Source of the DNA: Streptomyces niveus
Lineage (GTDB): Bacteria > Actinomycetota > Actinomycetes > Streptomycetales > Streptomycetaceae
Reading direction: 5' to 3'
Assembly: GCF_002009175.1 (NCBI RefSeq)
Contig: NZ_CP018047.1
Location: 186,001-250,000, forward strand
Length of the DNA: 64,000 nt
The notes beneath the pieces are model-generated. The model searched no databases. It saw nothing but the letters and a program-made list of their open reading frames with translations, and was not told where the DNA came from. A program made the translations under genes and the position numbers. Below, piece after piece: positions 16,506 through 23,847 of this stretch; the first letter of the stretch is position 1; every line of letters starts with the position of its first letter.

Positions 16506-17242
16506 GGAGTCCTCCAACATGTCATGCCTGCATCAATCTCGGTCCGCTCATGTTTCACCGCGAGATACCGGCCGACAAGGTGGGGATTGAGCCGCCGACT
16601 TCCCGGGAGAAGTCGCCGAGGGCATTCACAGGTGAAGTTGTCCCGAGCACTCCGCGATGTAACGGGCCGCATCAAGACTTATGCCGCACAGTTCGCCGAG
16701 GCACAGCGATGGTGCGGATGGGGTTGTTGTCCGCTCGCTCGACGGGTGGTGACGCGACGGCGGCACCGTTGCGAGAACTTTCACCGCGACCTGACAGTTG
16801 GACCTTGCTCAGCGTTGCTCGCCACCTGGCGGCAGCAATAGGAGAACACGGCCGAACCTGATGGAGCCTGACCGGGTTTCAGCGTTGGGTGCTTGGCTGG
16901 ATTCACTGGTTGGCGAGGATCATCGTCATGGTGCCGCCGCCGCGGCACTCCCTTGCCCGTGACTTGACGGTCGTTCATTCCGGTCGGCACCGAGGCCGGT
17001 GCGTCCACCTGCCACGCCATGTCCCGGGAGTGGCGGGAGGCGTGCTCGTCGCGCCAGGCGAGGGGGTCGTCGCCGACGTTGCATCCGGAGTCCCGGCGGC
17101 GAGGGGCCCTTGGCCCGAACCGAGCCGTTCAGGAACGCGGTGGCCGCCCGGCGGGCGGTCGGCTCCCGCAAGGGGCGCGCGCCGTACGGGCCGGGCCCTC
17201 CGTGTAGCGCTCCAGGGCAATGCCCAACAGACCACTTCTTTT
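16506..17242. other. Gene-free stretch, about 740 bases
   Basis: No recognisable gene is seen. Frames on both strands have poor codon use. A leftward frame near 16780-17110 gives short plausible stretches, including DEHASRHSRDMAWQVDAPAS, and may be a decayed gene, but no family is recognised. The right end carries the operator region of the SDR gene. Confidence 0.4.
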
Positions 17243-17293
17243 GTACCGGTCGATACGGAAGGTGTTACAGTTTCATTCAGTATCGATCGGTAC
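17243..17293. promoter_or_regulatory. Paired operator upstream of the SDR gene
   Basis: GTACCGGTCGATAC at 17243-17256 is repeated inverted, with one mismatch, as GTATCGATCGGTAC at 17280-17293. Each arm is itself nearly palindromic. Two such sites before an operon are typical of TetR-type repressors, but no regulator gene lies next to it. Confidence 0.6.
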
Positions 17294-17316
17294 TTATATT
17301 CGTGGAGGTCAAGCGC

Positions 17317-18057
17317 ATGGGACAGCTTGAGGGTAGGACCGCGGTCGTCACCGGTGGCAGCACCGGGATCGGTCTGGCAGCTGCGAAGCGGCTTGCCGCC
17401 GAGGGCGCGCACGTGTTCATCACCGGTCGGCGCGAGACCGAGCTGCAGAAGGCCGTCGCCGCCATCGGTAACGCCACCGGCGTCTCCGGTGACGTCAGCG
17501 TCGCGGCCGACGTGGACCGTCTGTACGAGCGCGTGCGGGAGCACGGGCAGGGCCTGGACGTGCTGTTCGCCAACGCGGGCATCAACCACATCGCGACGCT
17601 GGCCGAACTCACCGAGGACATCCATGACGCGGTCTTCGACATCAACGTCAAGGGCACCTTCCTCACCGTGCAGAAGGCCCTCCCGCTGCTCAACGACGGC
17701 GCCTCGGTGATCCTCACCTCGTCCACCGCCGCCGAAGGAGGCGCGGCGGGCATGAGCGCCTACGGAGCGTCGAAGGCTGCCGTACGGGCTTACGCCCGCG
17801 CCTGGGCCGACGAGCTCGGCGGCCGGGGTGTCCGGGTCAACGCGATCTCGCCGGGGCCGGTGAACACCCCGATGTGGGACGCGGCTTTCGGCGATCGCGC
17901 CAACGAGATGAAAGAGACCGTCGCGGCGGGCCTGCCACCCAAGCGGGTCGCCGACCCGGACGAGATCGCCGCCGCCGTGACCTTCCTCGCCTCGTCGGAG
18001 AGCAGCTTCGTCTACGGCGCGAATCTCTACGTCGACGGCGGAATGAACCAGATCTGA
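17317..18057 (+). CDS. SDR family oxidoreductase
   Basis: This 246-aa classical short-chain dehydrogenase has the cofactor site TGGSTGIGLA, the NAG motif in LFANAGINH, catalytic Ser in ILTSSTAA, YGASKAA with catalytic Tyr and Lys, and SPGPVNTPMW. It should oxidise or reduce a hydroxyl/keto group with NAD(P). GGAGG lies nine bases before the ATG. A SnoaL-like gene follows 59 bases later and both are probably controlled by the inverted repeats upstream. Confidence 0.9.
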   Translation: MGQLEGRTAVVTGGSTGIGLAAAKRLAAEGAHVFITGRRETELQKAVAAIGNATGVSGDVSVAADVDRLYERVREHGQGLDVLFANAGINHIATLAELTEDIHDAVFDINVKGTFLTVQKALPLLNDGASVILTSSTAAEGGAAGMSAYGASKAAVRAYARAWADELGGRGVRVNAISPGPVNTPMWDAAFGDRANEMKETVAAGLPPKRVADPDEIAAAVTFLASSESSFVYGANLYVDGGMNQI

Positions 18058-18116
18058 CCGGACCTCAACTCATCACCATTCGAATACACCCCGATCAGGG
18101 GCACCGAGAGGCAACC

Positions 18117-18509
18117 ATGTCTGACACCGAACTGCGCGACTTCTTCCAGCGCTACATCGACGCGCTCAACGCTCATGAAATTCACCGCATGACCGAGTTC
18201 ATCCACGACGAAGTCGTCATGAACGGCGCCCCGGTCAAGCGGGACGACGTCATCGCGGCCCTGGAGGGGCACATCGACGCCGTCCCGGACTTCACCTGGC
18301 GGGTCAAGGACCTCGCCATCGACGGTGATCGAGTGGCGGCTCGTCTGTTCAACGAGGGCACGCCCGCGAAGGAGTGGTTCGGTGTGGCTCCCACCGGGGC
18401 CACGGTCGAGTACGCCGAGTACGCCTTCCACAAGGTTCGTGACGGGCGCTTCTACGAGATGAACTATCTGATCGACGCCGATGCGGTGCGGCAACAACTG
18501 GCCGACTGA
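18117..18509 (+). CDS. SnoaL-like/NTF2-fold protein
   Basis: This 130-aa protein fits the NTF2-like polyketide cyclase/ester cyclase fold: DFFQRYIDALNAHEIHRM at the N-terminus, DAVPDFTWRVKDLAIDGDRV in the middle, then the pocket strands ATVEYAEYAFHKVRDGRFYE. It may be an isomerase, cyclase or small ligand binder. GAGAGG precedes the ATG. It shares an operon with the SDR gene. Confidence 0.8.
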   Translation: MSDTELRDFFQRYIDALNAHEIHRMTEFIHDEVVMNGAPVKRDDVIAALEGHIDAVPDFTWRVKDLAIDGDRVAARLFNEGTPAKEWFGVAPTGATVEYAEYAFHKVRDGRFYEMNYLIDADAVRQQLAD

Positions 18510-18537
18510 GCACGGGCTTCTTCCAGGCACCGAAGAA

Positions 18538-18573
18538 GGGCACCTGACCAGGGCCGACAGCCGTCAGGTGCCC
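18538..18573. terminator. Bidirectional terminator at cluster left edge
   Basis: GGGCACCTGAC at 18538-18548 pairs perfectly with GTCAGGTGCCC at 18563-18573. It sits between the convergent SnoaL-like and reductase genes and can terminate both. It overlaps the right copy of the 31-bp repeat. Confidence 0.7.
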
Positions 18574-18588
18574 TTGCCTGCACTCACC
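18558..18588. repeat. 31-bp direct repeat, right copy
   Basis: Matches 15547-15577 at 30 of 31 positions in the same orientation, 3,011 bases away. It overlaps the right arm of the terminator hairpin at 18538-18573. Confidence 0.7.
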
Positions 18589-18607
18589 CCCGACGAGTTG
18601 TCCCCCG

Positions 18608-21600
18608 TCAGGTGGTCATCAAGCGCCGCAGGTCCGTCACGTACTTGCGGATGAGGGTCGGGGACAGGCCCGGCACATCTCTATCCGGTCCGAGGGCGGC
18701 CTTCTGGACGGCCTCCCGGAAGCGGGCCGACGGTACGTCCGAACCGGGCACGGCCTCTCCCGGTTCCTGGAAGGCCCGCAGCAAGGGAAGGACGGAGTAC
18801 TGGCGCTGTGGCTCGGACAGGTTGCGCAGGGCGGCTTCGACGCGGACGAGCCAGTCGCCGTAGCCCGCGATCCGCTCGATGCCGTGGCCGTCCTCGATGA
18901 GCCAGTCCACGAACGTGTCGAGTGAGATGCCGTCATCGTGCGGGTTCACCAGGCTGAAGGTCCGGTATCCGGAGGGGCCGCGTCCCAGCGTGACGACCGA
19001 TTCTGCGGTGAAGTCGACGGGCAGGCCGTCGTAGTGGGCCCGCGGCCCCTCGCCGCCGTCGGTGGTCCGGTAGAAGGAGTCCGGGGCCACGCCCGTCGCG
19101 AGGATGCTGAACAGCAGTCGGCTGAACATGTCGTGCACGTTCAGCTGCCCGGTGTACCGGCTGTGGGCGAGGATCATGTTGGAGCGGAACACCGTCACCG
19201 GCAGGTCGCACAGGTCGTGCGCCTCCCGCAGCAGCACCTCCCCCGCCCACTTGCTCGTCGTGTACCCGCCGGCGTACTCGTCGTCGACGGGCCGGACCGG
19301 CAGCGCGGCGCGTACGTCGGTGTCCTCGTCGAGCGGCTGTCCCCTCCGTGATCTGGCCACGGCCACGCTGGAGATGTACGTGAACGGCTTGAGCCGTTCG
19401 GTCAGGGACAGCCGGATGAGCTCGGCGGTTCCGAGGACGTTGGCGTCGAACAGGTGGCGGTAAGGCAGCACATGGTTCACCAGGGCGCCCGCGTGGACGA
19501 TCAGATCCACCTCACCGGTCAGCCGTTCCCACGTCGCCTCGTCCAGGCCCAGTCTCGGCTCGGCGATGTCCCCTGCCAGCACTTCCAGATGCTCTGCCGC
19601 CAACTCCTCGAAAGCGCGCCTCAGTTCGGGGTCGTCGCTGCCGAACGCATCGGCCAGTCGCGCTCCGGCGGCGTCCGGGTCCTTGCCGCGGACCACGACG
19701 ATCAGCCTGCCGCCGGCCGGGGCCAGCCGCTGGAGCCATTCGAGGGTGAGGAAGCGCCCCAGGTATCCGCTCGCGCCGGTCAGCAGAACGCGGCGTGGCT
19801 CCCCGACGGGGCGCGGCAGGTGGCGGGCGCCGTCGAGAGTCGCCGCGTCGATGAACCGGCCCAGGGTGAGGTCCTTGGCGTGTGTCTCGGTGGCGTCCTC
19901 TCCGTGCACCGACGCGAAGGTGGGTCCCGTCGCGGTGGCCGTGCGCTTGGACTCGACGTACGCGGCCAGCTGCCGCAGGTCGTGCGCGGGGCTGATGACG
20001 ACGTCGACCGGTACCCGGACACCGAATGTGTCGTGCAACAGGTTCGACAGTGACACCGCGGACAGCGAGTCGCCGCCGAGGTCCCGGAAGTGCGCGGTGG
20101 GACTCACCTCTGTCGTCGAGCCCACCAGCAGTGCCCGCGCGGCCAGTTGGACCGTTTCCAGCACCGGACGGTCGCCGCCCGTGCGGCGCAGGTCGACCAA
20201 CTCCTGGGTCTCGTGGGCCGATATCTCGGCGTACAGCTGCTCCAGTCGCTCGCCGTAACGCTCCACCAGCTGTGGCCACAGCAGCTTTCGCTGGTCCGAC
20301 AGCAGGCCGTTGGCCTGGCTGAACGGCTCGTCCTCCAGCAGCAGACCCCTGGGGATCTCGTACGAATGCAGGCCCGCGTCCTTCGCGATCCGCCGGAGCG
20401 ATTCGCTCAGCAGTTGTTCGAGACGTTCCCGGTCGTCCCCGTACCGCTCCAGGGCGTCCGGCGTGGGCACGACGACGGCGAGCAGATAGGAGCGCTCGCT
20501 GTTGCCGTAGAGGAAGATCTGCCGCACCAACGGGCAGGCGGCGAAGGTCGATTCCAGCCTGGCGATCGCCACGAACTCGCCCTGGGACAGCTTCAGGACG
20601 CTCGTGCGGCGGTCCACGACGGCGATACGGCGTGGACCGAGCTCCGCGACGATGTCGCCGGTCCGGTAGTAGCCGTCCTCGTCGAAGAGAGCCGCTGTCA
20701 GCTCGGGGTGCTTGTAGTAGCCGGGGATGGCGTCGGCTTTCACCAGGAGCTCGCCGCGCGGGTGTGGGGTGTCCGTGCGGAAGTAGCCGAGTTCGGGCAC
20801 GTCGGCCAGCTTGTAGTCGATCACCGGCGGGGACAGCAAGTGGCCGTCGGCGGCGATGCCCACGACCTCCGTGGAGCCGTACACGTTGTGCAGGGGGACG
20901 CCGAGCAGGTCCTCGGTGAACTCGGTGAGTGCGGCGGACAGCGGCGCGGAGCCGCAGCTGGCCCAGCCGACGCGCCCTCCGAGGACATCCTCGCGGAGCT
21001 GCTCGCGCACCTCGGTCGCGGCCCGCTCCGGGTCGGTGCCCGCGGAGATACGGCGGTCCAGCTCGCTCCGGTGGAGCTGGTGGAACATCTCGCACACGCG
21101 CGGCACCAGCGACAGCTCGGTGGGCCGTACGAGAGCGATGTCCTCGAAGAATGTCGACAGGTCGCTACTGGCGGTAAAGCAGTTGGTGCCGCCGCGCGCC
21201 AGTGTGTTCGTCAGTGAGAAGTGGCCCGCGACATGGCTCATCGGGGTGTAGTTGAGGGTGACCGTGACCGTGTCCGTGCCGGTCCGCTTGACCAGGTACT
21301 CCCACATCACCCTGGCCAGCCGCTCGGTGTACATCGCGCCCTTCGGTGTTCCCGTACTCCCCGAGGTGTAGATGAGTATCGAGAGGGGGTCCTCGTCGTC
21401 GCCGGGGATGTACGGCGGTACGTCGGGCAGGGCCGCGCCGGCGTCAAGGACCTCCGACAGGGTGACGACCTCCACATCCCGTCCGGCCTCGGCCAAGTGG
21501 GCGCGGGCGGCCGCGAATCGCTCCGCGTGGTCCTCGACCAGCGGGTGGTGGTCGAACACGACCAGCCGCCGGACCGAAGGGGTGTTCAGGGACAGGTCGG

Positions 21601-22006
21601 TCGCCGTGCCCAGTCGTTCGACGCTCGTGGCGACGAGGAGCGGTTCGGCCTCCGCCATGATGGACGTCAGATTCCCGGGCGCCGCACTGGTCTGCAACGG
21701 GACCATGACGGCGCCGAGATGGGCGCACGCCAGGTTCAGCGTCGCGTAGTCTCGGCTGCTGAAGCCGAGGAGGGCCACCCGGTCACCCGCGACGAGAGGG
21801 CGCCCCGGGTGGTGGTGCCATTCGCTCGCCACTGCCTGGATGCGGCTCCACAGCTGCCTGTAGGTGGTCGTTTCGTAGCGCGGCAGCAGCCGGGCCGAGA
21901 CGCGCCCGGTCCGGCTGTCCCGTACGAACTCCCTCGCACGCTCACCGACGGCGGGCCGGTCCTGATAGCGCTCAAAGGCCTGTGCCATTAGTTGCGCGAG
22001 TCGCAC
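18608..22006 (-). CDS. Carboxylic acid reductase (A-T-R)
   Basis: This 1132-aa protein has an adenylation domain (about 1-600; IYTSGSTGTPKGAMY, YRTGDIV), a carrier domain with Ser647 in LGGDSLSAVSL, and an NADPH reductase domain from about 740 (LLTGASGYLGRFL, with Tyr/Lys in YTTSKWAGE). This is the full type I carboxylic acid reductase layout: acid to acyl-AMP, thioester on the phosphopantetheine arm, then aldehyde. In this operon a p-aminobenzoate-derived carboxylate is the natural guess. GTG start with GGAG upstream. It is the last gene of the 16-kb leftward operon, followed by a strong terminator. Confidence 0.88.
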   Translation of the reverse strand: MRLAQLMAQAFERYQDRPAVGERAREFVRDSRTGRVSARLLPRYETTTYRQLWSRIQAVASEWHHHPGRPLVAGDRVALLGFSSRDYATLNLACAHLGAVMVPLQTSAAPGNLTSIMAEAEPLLVATSVERLGTATDLSLNTPSVRRLVVFDHHPLVEDHAERFAAARAHLAEAGRDVEVVTLSEVLDAGAALPDVPPYIPGDDEDPLSILIYTSGSTGTPKGAMYTERLARVMWEYLVKRTGTDTVTVTLNYTPMSHVAGHFSLTNTLARGGTNCFTASSDLSTFFEDIALVRPTELSLVPRVCEMFHQLHRSELDRRISAGTDPERAATEVREQLREDVLGGRVGWASCGSAPLSAALTEFTEDLLGVPLHNVYGSTEVVGIAADGHLLSPPVIDYKLADVPELGYFRTDTPHPRGELLVKADAIPGYYKHPELTAALFDEDGYYRTGDIVAELGPRRIAVVDRRTSVLKLSQGEFVAIARLESTFAACPLVRQIFLYGNSERSYLLAVVVPTPDALERYGDDRERLEQLLSESLRRIAKDAGLHSYEIPRGLLLEDEPFSQANGLLSDQRKLLWPQLVERYGERLEQLYAEISAHETQELVDLRRTGGDRPVLETVQLAARALLVGSTTEVSPTAHFRDLGGDSLSAVSLSNLLHDTFGVRVPVDVVISPAHDLRQLAAYVESKRTATATGPTFASVHGEDATETHAKDLTLGRFIDAATLDGARHLPRPVGEPRRVLLTGASGYLGRFLTLEWLQRLAPAGGRLIVVVRGKDPDAAGARLADAFGSDDPELRRAFEELAAEHLEVLAGDIAEPRLGLDEATWERLTGEVDLIVHAGALVNHVLPYRHLFDANVLGTAELIRLSLTERLKPFTYISSVAVARSRRGQPLDEDTDVRAALPVRPVDDEYAGGYTTSKWAGEVLLREAHDLCDLPVTVFRSNMILAHSRYTGQLNVHDMFSRLLFSILATGVAPDSFYRTTDGGEGPRAHYDGLPVDFTAESVVTLGRGPSGYRTFSLVNPHDDGISLDTFVDWLIEDGHGIERIAGYGDWLVRVEAALRNLSEPQRQYSVLPLLRAFQEPGEAVPGSDVPSARFREAVQKAALGPDRDVPGLSPTLIRKYVTDLRRLMTT

Positions 22007-22038
22007 TGTGATCTCCGCGTCGCTCGGTTGGCGGACTT

Positions 22039-22070
22039 GTCGCCGGACGGCCGGCCTGTCGTCCGGCGAC
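22039..22070 (-). terminator. Hairpin between carbamoyltransferase and reductase genes
   Basis: GTCGCCGGACG at 22039-22049 pairs perfectly with CGTCCGGCGAC at 22060-22070. It lies in the 105-base gap inside the operon and may terminate or attenuate transcription into the reductase gene. Confidence 0.5.
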
Positions 22071-22111
22071 TTCTCCTCGCCGGGCGTCGGCGAGCCGTTT
22101 CTCCAGGAGCA

Positions 22112-23773
22112 TTACCCCACGCGGGAGTTCGTATAAAGCGTCCCCTCAGACCAGATGTAACGAGTCCCGCCCCACCTGGCCGCCGACTCGACGTCGGGAA
22201 AGAATCCCCGCCCCTCAAGGTTCGCGCTCGTGTTGCACAACACCGGTACTCCGCTGATCTCCGCGTAGGCGGTGAGGATACGGGCGGTGTCGGTGTCCTG
22301 GGTCGACGCGATGGTCTGGAGCCGGGCGGTGCCGTCCAGGTGTACGACCGCCGGGACGCGTTCGGCCCAGCCGGGGCGCATGCGGTGCTCGAAGATCATG
22401 TAGGGGTCGGGGGTGCCGGGGTCGAAGATCTCCGGCGCGCGGTCCTCCAGGCAGATGGGCGCGACGGGCCGGTACTGGGCCCGGTTCTTGATGTCGTTGA
22501 GCCGGTCCTTCATCCGGGTGCCGGTCGCGGGCGCCAGGATGCTCCGGTTGCCCAGAGCGCGCGGGCCCAGCTCCGCCCGGCCGGAGAGGACGACCACCGG
22601 TTCGCCCTCGGTGTGCAGCAGGGCGGCCAACTGCCGTTCGTCGCAGGGCCGTGCCCGCCAGCCGTCGGGAAGTGTGCCGGTGGTGATCCGCGGTCCGCTG
22701 TAGACATCCCACTCCAGCGCCGTCCGGCCGCGCCGGAACATCTCGCAGGCCGCTGTTCCGATCGCCGCCCCCGCGTCGTTGGGGAAGGGCGGTACGAAGA
22801 CCTCCCGAAAGACCTCGCTGGCCCGGATCGCGGTGTTCCACTTGATGTTGAGCGCGCAGCCGCCGCCGAGCACCAGATTGTGGCCGCCGTCCGGGAAGCG
22901 GCCGCGCACAGCCGAGGTGAGCCGCTGAAGGAGGTTGTGGCCGATATAGCCCTGATAGGTGGCGATGAGGTCCGCGTTGGACAGGCCCGGCATCAACTCG
23001 TCCCTGTTCGCGGCGACCTTGTCGCCCAGCACGCCCACCTTGTCGACGGGAAGATCGCGGAACTCGGCCATGAGGTCGTCGAAGACGGCGAAGGCCCCTG
23101 TCTCGACCCGGCCTTTGGCCGCGTACGCCATGGCCTTCCCCGCGACGGAGAGGTGCTGGCGGATGTACGTGTCCGACGTAACGTCGTCGGTGTTGAGCAG
23201 GTACGGCTCGAACCGGGAGCAGAAGGCCGCGAAGCTGCCTCCGAAGACGGGCAACAAGTCCTCGACGAAGCTCACTTCACGGGTCGCGGCCCGTACCTGG
23301 TAGAGGCGCGGCGTGATGAGGCCGTCCCAGACCACGACGAACGCGTCTTCGCCCCTGGCGGCGAACGGGCTTGAGCAGTACGTGCCGATGAGATGGTTGG
23401 CGACGTGGGTGTAGCCGGCGTAGTTGTCGAAGCCATGGCCGCTGAAGGTGTGGCGTTGCAGTGGCCCGTCGTCGCCGGGGCTCTCGAGGTACGGCGCGAC
23501 CCGGAACTGTACCGGCAGGCCAGCGGAGTTCACCTCGACGGCGGGATTGCCCGCCGCGTCTTTCGTGTACCAGCCGTCGACCACGAACTGGTCGATGTCG
23601 GCGGGTGAAAGACCCTCCGCGGCAAGGATCTCGGTCACGCGTTCCAGGTCTCCGAGGGAGCTGTAGCGTTCGCCGTTGTTCAGCTTCTCGATCTCGTAGC
23701 TGAAGAGAAGACGACCGTCTTCGATGACGGCGACCCCGCCGTCGTGCGATGCCTTGATCCCGCATATGAGCAT
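22112..23773 (-). CDS. O-carbamoyltransferase (NodU/CmcH family)
   Basis: This 553-aa protein begins MLICGIKASHDGGVAVIEDG, the family's N-terminal ATP-binding (Kae1-like) motif. It has the metal-site histidines in GYTHVANHL and the C-terminal signature LSGRAELGPRALGNRSILA. Such enzymes make carbamoyl-AMP from carbamoyl phosphate and ATP and transfer it to a hydroxyl. It implies a carbamate on the cluster product. The start is set at the family N-terminus; an in-frame GTG four codons upstream and longer extensions are less likely. Confidence 0.88.
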   Translation of the reverse strand: MLICGIKASHDGGVAVIEDGRLLFSYEIEKLNNGERYSSLGDLERVTEILAAEGLSPADIDQFVVDGWYTKDAAGNPAVEVNSAGLPVQFRVAPYLESPGDDGPLQRHTFSGHGFDNYAGYTHVANHLIGTYCSSPFAARGEDAFVVVWDGLITPRLYQVRAATREVSFVEDLLPVFGGSFAAFCSRFEPYLLNTDDVTSDTYIRQHLSVAGKAMAYAAKGRVETGAFAVFDDLMAEFRDLPVDKVGVLGDKVAANRDELMPGLSNADLIATYQGYIGHNLLQRLTSAVRGRFPDGGHNLVLGGGCALNIKWNTAIRASEVFREVFVPPFPNDAGAAIGTAACEMFRRGRTALEWDVYSGPRITTGTLPDGWRARPCDERQLAALLHTEGEPVVVLSGRAELGPRALGNRSILAPATGTRMKDRLNDIKNRAQYRPVAPICLEDRAPEIFDPGTPDPYMIFEHRMRPGWAERVPAVVHLDGTARLQTIASTQDTDTARILTAYAEISGVPVLCNTSANLEGRGFFPDVESAARWGGTRYIWSEGTLYTNSRVG

Positions 23774-23847
23774 GTGGTCAGCCACACCTTTCTCGCCGCA
23801 CAGCGGCCTGGAATCCGGCAGTCGGAAGGGATGTCGTTCACGCGCCA

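Noticed and set aside
20090..21991. Rightward open frames over the carboxylic acid reductase gene
   Set aside because: No domain, poor codon use, fully antisense to a recognised enzyme.
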